A stretch of 64,000 nucleotides of DNA from Heliocidaris erythrogramma (taxonomy: Eukaryota > Echinodermata > Echinoidea > Camarodonta > Echinometridae), in contig CM046853.1 in assembly GCA_025617745.1 (NCBI GenBank), positions 9,564,974-9,628,973 of the forward strand. Direction: 5' to 3'. The position numbers and the translations under genes were made by a program. Of this stretch, positions 34,422 to 46,103 are shown in pieces. The first letter of the stretch is position 1, and each line of letters begins with the position of its first letter. The notes under the pieces are model-generated. The model ran no database searches. It saw only the letters and a program-made list of their open reading frames with translations, and was not told the origin of the DNA.

Positions 34422-35311
34422 CTGAACTACAAAAGAAACGTCGCACATGTATGTGTTTGAAACTGTTTTATTTACAATGAAACATATTCTTTATTCAAGA
34501 GTGAAAACTGAGAAAATGTTTTGCTTTGTTTTGATTAACAAGTACAGATGTCCAATAACGACTCTCGTCGTTGATAGCGCCAGTTCTGACGTTGTTGGGC
34601 CCACAGGAGACGTTCCCGACGATGTCGAACGGTGACGATAGGGACCCGAGCAGGACGCCGACGAGACAAGTTGAAGCTTCTCAGCCGACGACGAACAGTT
34701 GCTGCAGAAATTGGTCTGTTGTGTGTGCCAATAGTCTGTAGAGCCGATTCTGTTGCTCTGCGGAAGCGATCCTGCAAGTGGTCCCGGTGAAGATGGCGAT
34801 CTTGACGTGCTGTTGTCACCCTGGATCGACCACTGCGCTGACGATCGTTGGTGCTGTTGGTTGCATTGTATCGCTCCCGCAGTTTCTCTATTGTCCGAAC
34901 GCTGCATTGAAGTCGTTGGCAATGACTCTAGGACGTTGGCCAGCATGAAGACGTCCGATGGCTTGTTCCCTCCGGTTTCGAGTCAGACGTGGCATGGTGA
35001 CAGCGCTCATGAAACGAATGACAGCTAGGATGAAGGTTTTGAGTCCCTTTTAAACCCACTGGATAGAGGATGTGCATGTGCATCATGCTTTTCAAAAAGC
35101 TGCGCTCGAGTGCACTACCATGTTCACGGAAAGGATATAAGTTTTAATCCTACACAGAAATCACATTTTGTTATGATGATGTGTTATGGACGGTCAATGC
35201 CATATCTGTGATGTTAAAAAGCGGCATAAAATGTGATTTTACGTATCAAATTCCAATATCATGTGTAAAAGATATCAATTTGAAAAGTGCGACGTTTCTT
35301 TTGTAGTTCAG
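34422..35311 (-). mobile_element. Truncated Tc1-family transposon
   Basis: The perfect ends CTGAACTACAAAAGAAACGT and their inverse are flanked by TA. On the minus strand, a frame from about 34997 begins PRLTRNRREQAIGRLHAGQ and ends at an in-frame stop after about 35 codons. A shifted frame at 34819-34535 reads RHLHRDHLQDRFRRATE and TVRRRLRSFNLSRRRPARVP. These are the two helix-turn-helix DNA-binding parts of Tc1-like transposases. The DDE catalytic domain is missing and the N-terminus is frameshifted, so this is an internally deleted, dead copy. It interrupts the left outer arm of the palindrome and is absent from the right arm. Confidence 0.88.
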
Positions 35312-35719
35312 TATGAAATTTGAGGTTTTGGAAAAGCTTAGTGAAGGCTCAAAAAAATGAAAAGACCCCACATAAATCCCGGGGAATATGCATGCTTTTG
35401 ACCAAAAAAGGAAAACAAGGAATTTTAGGACGATTTTATTTGAAAATAAAAAATGTGATTTACATGAAATTTAAAGCTCTGAAAAGGTATAAATAAATCC
35501 GAGGGAATATCCTTTGGCCTTCCAGCTCCCATAGGTTAACACATGAAAACAGGGGGGGGGGGGGGGGTTTCCCCTACAGTATTTATTTGAAATTATGAAA
35601 AATGTGATTTACATCAATTACATGAAATTTAAAGCTCTAAAAGGGTATAATCAAGGCTTGATGAGTCCAATAAATCCCGCATAAATCCCCGGAAATATGC
35701 ATGCTTTGACTAAAAAGAA

Positions 35720-36415
35720 TAATTTGTCATATTACACGTGTTCAGGAACAAAAGCAAGTAACAGTGTCCAAAGAACAGGTAACACGGGTAAAACTGGTAG
35801 GAACGTAGCTAGAACATCAAACGCGGTGAGAAAAGAACACCAAAATGTAGAACACCAGAAAGATGTAATCCTATTAAGCTGAAGCGACATGTCATAGTCC
35901 GCATGCCATGCAGGCTTGCTGGTCCGACGGAGAAAGCATCTGGGTGACGGAGCAAAGGAGGGTGCTGGATCCACTGCATCAGTCCCAGTCGTGGGATCTG
36001 GTGCCTGCGGAGGATGATGCTAGTCAGCGGAAGCCGAAAGTGCAGCCGAAAGGGAGGCATGAGCCAGAGGAGATGACTATACACTGGTGAGAGGGGAATG
36101 TACGTCAGGACCATCAGAGTCATCTATAGCATGGGTGACGGAGGGTCATCTACGACACGTCGGGAGTGCTGCCGGGCAGGGGTAATGGGGCATGACGAGG
36201 CCGACAGTGGCACAGCAGAGACTACAGGGGGGGGGCACAGAGTAGACGAATGGGCAGATCGATGTGAAGCGTGAACATCATCCTCCATTGTCTTCGGTGG
36301 TAAGGGATGATGGACAGGGACGAACTTCCTCAGAAATTTCCCATTTCGCAGCGTAACCCATCCGGATCCGTCCAAGCGAACCACATACTTGTCATACTGC
36401 CGAACCTCAACCACG
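35720..36415 (-). pseudogene. Gypsy integrase C-terminal part and Pol tail
   Basis: The frame at 36414-36124 reads VEVRQYDKYVVRLDGSGW and VTLRNGKFLRKFVPV, the C-terminal domain that follows the integrase core in K02A2.6-type gypsy Pol. A shifted frame then carries DPTTGTDAVDPAP-like and RRTSKPAWHADYDM residues to about 35885. The junction with the integrase core is occupied by a MITE. Confidence 0.75.
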
Positions 36416-36653
36416 GTATTCTGAAAACCATGTTATCTTTTATGTTAAGGAAATTAACATTAAATTGTCATAACAAATTGAATTGCGCGCAATAAACACT
36501 AATCATTGGTGCTTGCGCAGATGTCTCTGTTAACTTTACATGGGCACAGCCATCTTTGCTCAATCATTAACCAATGACTTGTCCTGATTTTGATTTGTTA
36601 TGACAATTAACATCGTTTTACTAACATAAAAGTTAACATATTTTTCAGAATAC
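36416..36653. mobile_element. MITE inside the gypsy relic
   Basis: GTATTCTGAAAA at 36416 is mirrored by TTTTCAGAATAC ending at 36653. The inverted arms run about 60 bp through ATGTTA, CTTTTATGTTA, TTAACAT and AATTGTCATAACAAAT. It sits between the gypsy integrase core (ending ..KYKLHDTW) and the VVEVRQYDKY segment. The linker normally found between these parts is missing, so the insertion was accompanied or followed by a deletion. Confidence 0.85.
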
Positions 36654-37281
36654 GGCCCCAGGTATCGTGCAGCTTGTATTTACCAGGAGCGATAGGGATG
36701 AAGTCCTGGATGGGGCGGCCAAAGACACACAAGGCCGGAGAGAGCTTGGTGTCCCTGTCAGGGGTGTTACGATACTGAAGCATAGCACGTTGGAAGGTGT
36801 CTGTGTCCAGGGAACCGGTGGGGCCTGTGTTGCTCATAATGAGACCATTGATGGTTTTGACAGCAAGTTCAGCTCTGCAGTTGCTGTGGTGGTAGGCAAC
36901 AGAAGCGAGGCGATGATGTATGCCCCAGTCCATAAGGAAGCGGCGTGTAGCTACTGCTGTGAATTCAGGGCCACCATCACAAGCCAACTCATCGGGAATG
37001 CCGAAAGTGACAAAGATGCAACGTAAGCATGTGATCAGTCCATCTGCTCCCTGTGTGGATCGTTCAGCGATCGGCCAATTTGAATACCTGTCCACCACCA
37101 CCAAATAGTTGCATCCCTTGTAGTGGAAGAAGTCCGCACAGATACACTGGAAGGGGTAGGCTGGGGAGAGTAGGGGAGTTGGTGGGGTTGGAGAGTGCAA
37201 TCCGGTTACACTCGGTGCAGTTTGCACGGAGAACAGCAATCGCAGGGGTGATACCAGGCCAGAAGATCGATGCCTCACCAC
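36654..37281 (-). pseudogene. Gypsy integrase catalytic core
   Basis: The D,D,E residues are visible: CICADFFHYKG (about 37145), LACDGGPEFTAVA (about 36975) and HHSNCRAELAVKTING (about 36870). YRNTPDRDTKLSPA and FGRPIQDFIP follow, as expected for gypsy Pol. The frame is intact here although its neighbours are shifted. Confidence 0.88.
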
Positions 37282-38469
37282 GAGCTGTCATGGAGGTGAC
37301 CCCTTGGTAGGCAGCATGCAGGTGAGATAGCACTTCCTCCCGGAGGGATGGTGGTATGACCACACGGTCCTTGTAGATCGAGGATGACCCCATCAACTGA
37401 AGATAGTTCATCACGGAACTGAAAATATTCACGCAGTGGTTGAGGGAGTTCATGACGACACTCAGGCATGCGAGATTCAGTGATGCCAAGGAGGCCGTAC
37501 GAACCCTGTCCCATGTGACTGACATGAGGTGTAGCGAGTCCAGAGCGCACACAGCAGTGGAAAGCGTGCAGACTTCGACAGTATCTATGTATGGGTCCAT
37601 GGTCGGCAGGCCCCCCATGAGGGTCGGGGAACGTAGGAATGATACAGGTGCTGTGTCCATTGTTGCGATATCATCAGGGAGATCTAACTTCTCTGGCTCA
37701 CCAGTCGGGTGACGTGAGAAGCAGTCCGTGGCATGACGGCAGATACTGGGGATGTGGACCAAGCTGTAATGGAGTGACTTCTCTTTCAAGTTCCGCAAGC
37801 GGGGATTGGGGATGTCCTCCAAGCCCCTATCAGCAAAGATCTTGAGTAACAGCATGTGGTCAAGAGCGATGATGAGATCCTCACACCCCAACACAAAGCA
37901 TCGTGCCTTGTCAAGGGCATCCACTATACGGCGAGGGCCTTGCCTTCCACAGGTGCATACCGTGATTCAGCAGCGTGGGTGAACCCACTGCCGACGAGTG
38001 TAATCTTCCAACCTGCAGCACCAGCAGAAGGGGATCGTGCCTTCGCAGTATTTCTGCAGAAGCCAGAAGCCGATGCCATTTTTAGAGTAGGTCTGCTTGG
38101 GTCAAAGATCGATTGGGTCACGCCATCTTCAATCTCACTAGTTATGACAGCCTTAGACTCATCGAAGGCGGACTGGAGGGCAGGAGTCCAGATAAATGGG
38201 GTGCTAGGCTTGAGAAGCTGACGAAATGTAGCATCTGCTCTGTCATGCTGATGCGTATGACACCTGGTTGACAAGCCCGAACCATGACCGTACATCAGTA
38301 ACGTTAGTGGGCATTGGAAAGTCAAGGATTGCCTGCAGGTACTTCTGGCATGGCCATACACTGTCAGTGGTGATCTCGAAGCCTGCAAAGTCGACGACAT
38401 CGGCACCGACGGTAAACTTGTTGGGATTGAGGACAATCCCGTTCCTTCCGCAGATATCCAGCCACTCAA
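37064..38469 (-). pseudogene. Gypsy RNase H-like region and integrase zinc finger
   Basis: The frame ending at 37924 has FIWTPALQSAFDESKAVI and GFTHAAESRYAPVEGKALAV, connection and RNase H parts. The next frame has DALDKARCFVLGCEDLIIAL and RLRNLKEKSLHYSLVHIPS, then HLHAAYQGVTSM and ANCTECNR, the HHCC finger before integrase. Expected central RNase H residues are scrambled at about 38.04-38.13 kb. Confidence 0.8.
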
Positions 38470-39092
38470 CAGCCTGGAAGAAGCTGTCAGTCATTGTGTC
38501 TGCCCAAAGTAGGACGTCATCCACACATTTCGTCTTGTTCAGGATGGCCGACGCGATCTCATCATAGCGCCTTGTATAGCCATCGCCAGAGGTAATGTAT
38601 CCCTGAGGTGCGATCTTGTAGCGGTACCTTCCCCAGGGCGTGATGAACGTTGTGAGATGGCGATCCTCCTGGCAGATGGAGACACTGTGATATCCATTCC
38701 ATGCATCACAGACAGTTTTCTTTTTGCCTTGTTGCACCGACCTGGCTTGAAGAAAAGGGGACTGGGTGTGGTGTGTCTCTCTCGTAGCATGGGCGTTTAT
38801 ATAGGGCCTGGAAGTCAACAGTCTGCCTTGGTTTGCCATCCTTCTTAGCATACACCACCATCCTATGACACCAGGTGACCGGCTCGCCGACGGGCACGGG
38901 TTCAAGCACACCCAGCTGAACATCGTGATCCAATCCAGCCTTGACCACATCTCGCCCGTGTAGTGGCACAGACACGGGTGTGTGAAGTGCAATAGGTTCT
39001 GCTTCTGGGTTAACCATTAGGTGCATCGGGGGGGGGGGGGGCGTCCATGAGAGGAGATAATTATTGCTGCAACTTGGCACGGTTGGCCTCAA
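38243..39092 (-). pseudogene. Gypsy reverse transcriptase (frameshifted)
   Basis: The upstream frame has VPVGEPVTWCHRMVVYAKKD and GKPRQTVDFQAL. Near 38.8 kb it shifts to the frame with HATRETHHTQSPFLQARSVQ, NGYHSVSICQEDRHLTTF, ITPWGRYRYKIAPQGY and CVDDVLLW (about 38530-38507; the CVDD box stands for the usual Y/F-x-DD). The polymerase fingers and palm are recognisable, but the protein is broken. Confidence 0.88.
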
Positions 39093-39144
39093 TCACAGGG
39101 AAAGGCAGCACGGTGGGAGGTGGTGGGGGCCTCTGACGTCGAGG

Positions 39145-39633
39145 TCAGGCACAGGTTTTCCCCGCAGGGACTCCATTGAGGGCTGCAGCAGTGTCAACCA
39201 GGCATGCTTCCTGTGTTTCGCCAAGTCGTGGGAAACTGTCTGAGATGATTCCCAGGTCAACGCAAGCTTCCTTGCTGAGGAAAAGGTGATCAGAGCTGTC
39301 GGTGACGTACGTCATCTGTCTCGTCTCGACGGTGCGACCGAGGGAACCCTCGCCAAACAAACGGAGCGGAAGAGTGCCTAGAATCCTGACGCCCCCTTTA
39401 GTAGCAGTGCGCATCTTCATGTTGACAGGGATGAGGTCCTGCTGGCGTAAACCAAGGCGGTGAATAACCTTCATGCCAGCCATACAGTTCTGGCGTCCAG
39501 TATCAGCCATAGCGGGGATGGAGTGAGGCAGTGATGGGGAAGAGAGGCTAAACCCTAGAGCTTCATAGTCACTAGGAAAGGTCCGAAGAGTCACATCTAT
39601 GAAGGGTTGGGGGAAGACTTTCTCCTGACCCAT
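39145..39633 (-). pseudogene. Gypsy aspartic protease region
   Basis: A 162-codon open frame. MADTGRQNCMAG (Asp-Thr-Gly active-site triad) is followed by VNMKMRTATKGGVRILGTLP, the beta-hairpin flap side, and HLFLSKEACVDLGIIS, typical of retropepsin regions in invertebrate gypsy elements. No Gag zinc knuckle is seen upstream. Confidence 0.75.
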
Positions 39634-40428
39634 GCCCGTGAGAGGCTGTCCTTGCCGTCTATCTTGGTGGCTTTCACATAGTCGGACTATCGTGAAGTGA
39701 AGTAGGCCCAGTGTTCACTTGTGCCAGCAGCAGCTATGGTAGGCCTCTTGGCTTTCTCGACCTTAGCGACCGCAGCAGACCCAGAGGCGTGGATTGTGCT
39801 GTGGGTCGTAAGCAGGGCGGCCAAAATGGAGGCATCCAGGTCCGGTGTCGAGTAGTCGTAGCTGGGTATTGGGCATTTAACCGCTGGCATTGTGGTAGCA
39901 AAGTTCTCGATTCCAGACGCTGTTCATAAATAAGAACTAGGTCCACTTGCTTCTTGAATTACCTCTGTGAGTTAGATGGGCATCCAATCAAGCAATGAGC
40001 AGATAGTCTGCAGTAGGAAGAAAAAAGCAATAATGGTGAAGTATTAGATCCAGTTCTGATGACAGTCCTCTATCAAATTCATAAATTCATATAATCAATG
40101 TTCTATCACCGAATTAAGCCTTGCCAAATGACTGATGTTAGATCATGCAAGCAGCATGGAATAGCTGAGGTGAATAGCGACCGACAAGGTGTCTAGCTCT
40201 ATAGCTAGGCAAGGTCTACCCATCTGCGATCCCGATCGAGGTGGTGGCGTTGCTGCTGGAACTCTGTCAGTTCTCCTCAAACTTGGCTCATCAATTTTTT
40301 TTGCTTGCTGATTGTCGTTTACTTTGGCTTTAGCCAACGAGACTGACAGCCCCGAGAGACCGACAATTTAGTGGGAGGGGGCTGCTGAACCCTATTATGG
40401 ATATGAGTCTGACACTGACAGTCCATGA

Positions 40429-40765
40429 CAGGGGCGAATGCAGGCTGTAGTAAAATAAAGGGGGGGGGGGGGGCACAAATGCAGGGCTGTCAACTTTACG
40501 GAACTGCTAGAAGGGAGATTCGTATTTTTTTCTTCTCACCAGACCTCCAAAAGTCGCTCAGTGGGGGGGGGGGGGGGGGGGGGGGGGGGGAGGAGGGTAT
40601 CAGATTTTATGGGGTCCAGTTTTCCTCCATAATTCTTTTAAAAAGTTATCATTTCTAAAAGGGGGCACAATAAAAAAAAAGACCCGGGGGACAATGATGT
40701 ATCATTTTCTTTCAAAGGGGGGGGGGGGGCATGGGCCGGGATTGCGGCCCCTAAATCCGCCACTG
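40429..40765. mobile_element. hAT MITE shared by both palindrome arms (left copy)
   Basis: CAGGGGCGAATGCAGG at the left and CAGTGGCGGATTTAGGGG (reversed right end), flanked by GTCCATGA (40421-40428) and GTCCATGC (40766-40773), an 8 bp duplication with one mismatch. It contains a 28 bp poly-G run (40563-40590). The right arm carries the same element at the homologous site. Confidence 0.8.
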
Positions 40766-41385
40766 GTCCATGCCCGGACTGTCACGTCAGTCTTGCAGGG
40801 TGGGCCTGTTTACAAGTTTTCTCGGAGGGTTAATAGACCGACATTGTTAGCCTCGTGGACTCCCAATACAAACTAATGGTGCTCGATCCGGTTTTATTTA
40901 CATTTTAGGCAAGAGCCCGCGTATACCTGTAGTTTGTAGTTCAAAAGAATGTAATTCCTATTCCAGGGGGGTCCAGGATTTTTTATAGGAAGGGGCACAG
41001 AGCCGGAAAAGTATACAATTAAAGAGGATTTTTTTAAAATTATTGTGTACTTAAGGTATGCCAGTTGGGTTTCAAAAAGGGGGCTGCGGCTGACCCCCCC
41101 CCCCCCCCCCGATCCGCCCCTACTATTCTGTTATAGATGTGAAGAATAGGATTGCATAGTGTCTCTGGTTGATCTCATTAAATTGAAAGATTGAAAAATA
41201 TTATTTTGTCCTCATTTCTGTTGGAGTCATTTTACTGATCGGTTGTAAGAGAGAAAAAGAATAAGAGTATTAGAAAATGAAAGCCTGTGAGAGGGGGGAG
41301 GAAGCGAGAGAGAGAGAAAGACAAAGAGAGCTGGGGGCAAAAGGAATGGGATATTCCTACAAAAGTCAGAATAGGACTGGTAATA

Positions 41386-41770
41386 AATAAATTATATCAT
41401 CAACTGCTATTGTTGGTTATTATAGTTAATTCAATTCAAATACGGAGGCCGTTTTGTTTTCCATTTTCGTTTATTGGTAGCCATTAGGCCCTATTGAGCT
41501 GATGGGGGCTTCGGAGCAAGCCCCTGTACTGTTTTCTTCGCCTGTCGCCTCAAACTGCTACAGCAGAATATTACAAATAACTTACCGTAAGTTGTTTTTT
41601 TATATTGGTGGCGTATCCAGGAATGGAGGGAGGGGGGGGGGGGGGGACTCACGCCTGACGAACAAAAAAAAATCCTCAGATGCCTTCTATTCTGAATTCT
41701 GGTAATGAATAAATTATATCATCAGCTGCTATTGTTGGTTACTAGTTAATTCAATTCAAAATACGGAGGC
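41386..41770 (+). repeat. Local duplication at inner edge of left arm
   Basis: GGTAATAAATAAATTATATC..CTGCTATTGTTGGTTA followed by TTAATTCAATTCAAATACGG occurs at about 41384-41450 and again at about 41700-41770, with a TGGCGTATCCAGGAATG-type MITE end between. The right arm has a single copy at about 45375-45450. Confidence 0.75.
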
Positions 41771-42760
41771 CAATTTGTGATATCACATATTCAATTCGTA
41801 ATACCACAAATTGAATTCTTGATATCACGAATTCGAATTCGTGATATCACAAATTCGTTTTCTTGATATAAAAAATTGGGTTTGTGTGAAAAACTTCCCA
41901 TTTTTTGACACTGAAGAGTTAATATTCGGGCAAAAGGCGTCCCCCTTCGGCAATAGGCTGCAGATTTTCAAAGTTCCGATATTCGGAAGTTAAAAAAATT
42001 TGAAAAGTTGATATTCAGGCAAAAGGCGTCCCCCTTCAGCAGTGGGCTGCAGCCCCCCCCCCCCTCCCACCCGGAAGGATTTTCAAAGTTCCGATATTCG
42101 GGCAAACACCACTTCATATTCGGGCAGCGAGGAGCCAGAATATCCACATATTTCGGCAGCGAGAATCCCAGATAATTATGTAACTTCTGTTTGTAACTTC
42201 TGTACATTTTCACTGCGAAAAGTTAAAAAAAATTGCTAGCTCGCTTGCTGGCAAATATTTAGAAATTGAAAAGTTGATAAAATGATGCGGGCAAAAGGCG
42301 TCCCCATTCGGCAATGGGCTGCAGCCCCCCCCCCCCCCGGAGGATTTTCAAACTTCTGATATTCGGGCAACCACTACTTTATATTCGGGGAGCGAGGAGC
42401 CAGAATATCCACATCTTTGGGAAGCGAGGTTCCCAGATTATTATGTAACTTCTGTTTGTAACTTCTGTACATTTTACACTACGAAAAGTTTTTAAAAATT
42501 CGCTCGCTCGCAAATATTTAGAAATTGAAAAGTTGATATTCGGGGGAAAGGCGTCAGCTCCCTCCTTGCGAAAATGGGCCTGTATGATAAAGATCTGTAC
42601 ATCTGTGATTTTATTTTATAATTATTTGTGGGGGGGATTAGGGTACAGCATTTTTGTTGGCAAATTTGGGTGCCACATCCTAAAAATTTGTCGGCAAATG
42701 TGGGTGTCACCCCCCCCCCCCCATTCAAAATGTTCTAGCGACGCCCCTGCCTGCGACAAT
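41760..42760. repeat. Palindrome loop: tandem ~300 bp units
   Basis: Three units beginning GAAAAGTTGATATTCGGGCA or close variants and containing AAAGGCGTCCCCCTTCGGCA and a TTCGGGCAGCGAGGAGCCAG block start at about 41920, 42000 and 42270, with a partial fourth at about 42525. Each is linked to poly-C runs. No coding sequence. Confidence 0.7.
41821..41848. repeat. 28 bp perfect palindrome
   Basis: GATATCACGAATTCGAATTC continues as GTGATATC. It is self-complementary with no spacer, and surrounded by further GATATCAC/GAATTC-rich imperfect repeats (41770-41880) at the inner end of the left arm. Confidence 0.9.
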
Positions 42761-45190
42761 TGCTCCGGTCTAACTTTGCCACGTTAATCCTAAACCTAAA
42801 CCTAAACTTAACCCTAACCTTAATCCTATATCTTTACATTGTCCTGAACAAAAACAAACAAACAAACAAACAAATTATGACCTTGACCTTAACCTTTGAC
42901 CTTTCGAGATATGGACTGTGGTGCAAATGTCGCAGGAGCAAATGTCGGGGCCCCTTTTAATCAACTTTCAAAATAACCAAGTTTTTACAAAAGTTAAATC
43001 ATGTAGTGCCCCTCCCCCCCCCCCCCCCCCCCCCGCATTTCAAAATGGATTTGCGCCCCTGGAGCCAGGCGAACTTTTGGGAGGCTTGCAAAGTACTAGC
43101 ATATAAACAGCAATCGTTAGTTTCGTTCGAACGAAACGCTTAATATACACAAAATTAAAAGATGAAACGCCTTATCGAAAGCCATTTTTTTGCTAAGAAT
43201 ATGTAAATACAAATTTATTATGATATGACTATGTAAAAATACCTCTAAATTGTTGGTTTTGTTTCTGTTTCTGGTTTGGTTTGTTTTGTTTTGTTTTATT
43301 TTTTTCTTCTTCTCCTTCGACTGACAAGCTATGTTTCCGGTATTCGGGAAACCACCATAATATTCCTGCAGCGAGGTTGGCAAAGTCATCCCCCCCCCCC
43401 ATTCAAAATGTTCTAGCGACGCCCCTGGCTGTCCAATTCTGGTAAATTTAGTATCAAAATTAATTTGTTTAATATAAGTAAAATGTTTCTAAATGTGCTC
43501 AGTCAAACATTATCTCTTTGAAATCAACAAAATATAGGTGGCGCAAGTGCCCATGGTGAAGAAAAAGACCAAAGAAAGGTCCAAATTAATCTATGTACAA
43601 AATAACAGTTTTTTAAGTCTTTGGTTTTGATTTGTTATGGTATACAGCAATTTTGAAATGAAGCCGCATGCAGTGACGTATCTATGGATTATGGCACCCG
43701 GGGCAAACAATGAAGTTACGCCGCCCCGAGGCCCCGAGTGCCTAAACTTATCTACGTTAATGTACAAGCAAGGGAGCAAAGCGACCGAGCGGCAATTTTT
43801 CCCCTTTTAACCCTAAAAAACGCAATGTCTTTTTCATTTTACCCAGGAATATACCACCGCAATTTAGCGGATTCGAATTTTATACATTGATAAACGCTTT
43901 TCTATTCACTCACTTGAGATATAGTCGACAAATTCAGCAACGGGCGACCTGAAATTGAGATTTCTTTCAAAACCTTTGCAAATGCTGTCACAATTGGAAG
44001 CATTTTACTTATATTCAACAAATCAATGCATTTGATAAATGGGATGGCCCTTTATTTGAAAATGGGCACCTATATATAAACCACTTAATTTTCTGAATTT
44101 TAAGGCCCGGAAATCCTAAATTATACTTAGTAGACCCCAAACTAGATATGATTAAATCAATTATAAAGAAAAATACTCTGAGAGAGCCATGTTTTAAAAA
44201 GTGGGCACACAGGACCTGAATTTAGGTGACCCCATATCCAAAATTATTCAGCATTGCAAACTCTAACGACATGCCAAATTTCATGCTTTTATGAAAAAGT
44301 ACACAGTTATTTCACCAATCTGCCGGACGAAGTATAGAATTGTCGGAGTAATGGGGTAATGCCAAAGAGTTTAAATACGAAGAGTGCTCAGTACCGAATT
44401 AAAGCACGCGTATATATTGTGGTACATGTCGATCGGCCCAGAGGGAAAGGTTATGGTATTAATCAAGATGTTTGTATATTTTTTATTTTCTTTATTTTTT
44501 TTCTTCTTTTTTTTGACATCGCTTTTGGTAAAACCGTAGCTAAAGGGCATAATCTTGATAATTTTATTGTCCCTTCAAATACAAACTTACGCCCCAAAAC
44601 AGATAGGAATCAACTCTAACTGCACCTGGGAGGAGAGGGAGAGAGTTGGGGGGGGGGGGGGGAGGGGTGGGTGTGGGGCTAGGTGTTTGTATATTTGTTA
44701 AAGTTATTTGCTGTGAAATTTCTATTAATATTTATGTGATGAGGGGGGGGGGGGGGGAGGGTCCAAACATGTTCCCTGATATTAAGCTCTATATGAGCAT
44801 ACACTGCGATATCTGACCGGAATGTCGAGAAAAGTTATTTTAATTAAGTCAGAGTATTTCATTTAATATTATTTATGGAAATTATAGGGATTATAGACCT
44901 GTAATGTAAATTTATTAGCCTTATTCTTTCAAAAGTCAAGACAGAAAAGGTTTTAATAAAATGAGATTGCGTGCAATTCCTTATAAATATAAGGATTAAA
45001 TTAAGAGTGGCGTATCCAAGATTATCTTATTTGTATTGGTAGCGTATTCATGAATGCACGTGCCCCTATGTGCCAGCCAAAACCGAATCTGAAATATCTT
45101 AGTTACACATCGAATGAAAGGAAATGTGTACCCTCCCCGCACAGAAAGAATCTGAAAACTGTGATAATTTCTTTTTCCTTGCTTGTCCTA
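42760..45190. other. Palindrome loop, remaining sequence
   Basis: Two copies of a MITE end CATTCAAAATGTTCTAGCGA (42722 and 43402), (CCTAAA)-like and (AAAC)n short repeats at 42780-42870, G/C homopolymers, and otherwise anonymous AT-rich DNA. I see no gene. Confidence 0.5.
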
Positions 45191-45919
45191 AAATTCAAAA
45201 TAGAATGCATCTGATGATTTTTTTTGCTCGTCAGGCGTGAGCCCCCCCCCCCCCCGCCTTCCCAATGCATTCCTGGATATGCCACCAATATAACTAACTT
45301 ATGATGGCTTGCTCCGAAGCCATCACCAACGCAATAGGGCCTATATACTGATTGTACGAAAAGGGGGGGAAATGGCCTCCGTGTTTTGAATTGAATTAGC
45401 CTAACTAGTAACCAACAACAGCAGCTGATGATATAATTTATTTATTACCAGTCCTATTCTGTCTTTGTAGGAATACCCCATTACTTTTGCCCCAGCTCTC
45501 TTTGTCTCTCTCTCTCTCCTCCCCCTTTCATTTTTTCTCATACTCTCTTATTCTCTCTTACAACCGATCTGTAAAAAATGACTCCAATAGAATTGAGGAA
45601 AAATAATGATCTCTTATTGCTTCCCCCCAACAAAACTTTCAATTTAATGAGATCGACCACCAACATTATGCAATCCTATTCTTCACATCCATAATAGAGG
45701 GGGCGGATCAAGGGGGGAGGGGGCGAATCGGCAGCGGCCCACTTTTTGAAACCCAAGTTGGCATACGGGCTCTTGCATAAAATGTTGAAAAACCCGGATC
45801 GAGCACCAAATTTAGTTTGGGAGCCCACGAAGCTATAACAATGTCGTTTTATTAACCCTCCAGGAAAACTTGTAAAAATGCCCACCCCGCAAGACTGACG
45901 TGACAGTCCGGGCATGGAC

Positions 45920-46103
45920 CAGTGGCGGATTTAGGGGGCATTATTTTAAATTGTATACCCCCCCTTTTAGAACTGATAACTTTTTTTTTTTTTTGCTTGT
46001 CAGAGAATTTTGGAGGAAAACTAGACCCATAACATCTGATACCCCACCCCCGTCCACTGAGCAACTTTCGGAGGGCTGGCGAGAAGAAAAAAAATTATCG
46101 TGG
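45920..46103. mobile_element. hAT MITE shared by both arms (right copy, truncated)
   Basis: CAGTGGCGGATTTAGGGGGC starts directly after GCATGGAC, the complement of the left-arm target duplication. The body (TGGAGGAAAACTAGACCC, GGGCTGGCGAGAAG) matches the 40429-40765 copy in reverse. The far end is lost. Confidence 0.75.

Larger units (their letters stand above)
33637..35700 (+). repeat. Left outer arm: tandem ~190 bp units
   Basis: Units containing GGGAATATGCATGC, TAGGTTAACACGCGAAAACA, ATTTAAAGCTCTGAAAA and GATTATAATTCCC recur about four times. They are split by a hAT MITE (34024-34383) and a truncated Tc1 (34422-35311). The same units occur in reverse on the right arm. Confidence 0.8.
35720..39985 (-). 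mobile_element. Ty3/gypsy retrotransposon relic
   Basis: In transcription order on the minus strand: a short Gag-like piece (GTSEHWAYFTSR, about 39710), an aspartic protease region (MADTGRQNCMAG, about 39500), RT, RNase H-like, H2C2-type zinc finger and integrase core, a C-terminal VVEVRQYDKYVVRLDGSG segment (about 36360-36415), and a tail ending about 35880 (RRTSKPAWHADYDM). Several frameshifts separate the parts. No flanking LTR pair is recognisable. Most of Gag appears deleted. It splits the left arm of the palindrome. Confidence 0.88.

Noticed and set aside
36667-37026. Plus-strand open frames across 36-39 kb
   Set aside because: Shadows of the minus-strand gypsy coding sequence.
35720-39985. 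Intact endogenous retrovirus
   Set aside because: No envelope gene, no LTR pair, several frameshifts and a MITE in the integrase region. It is a dead gypsy relic.
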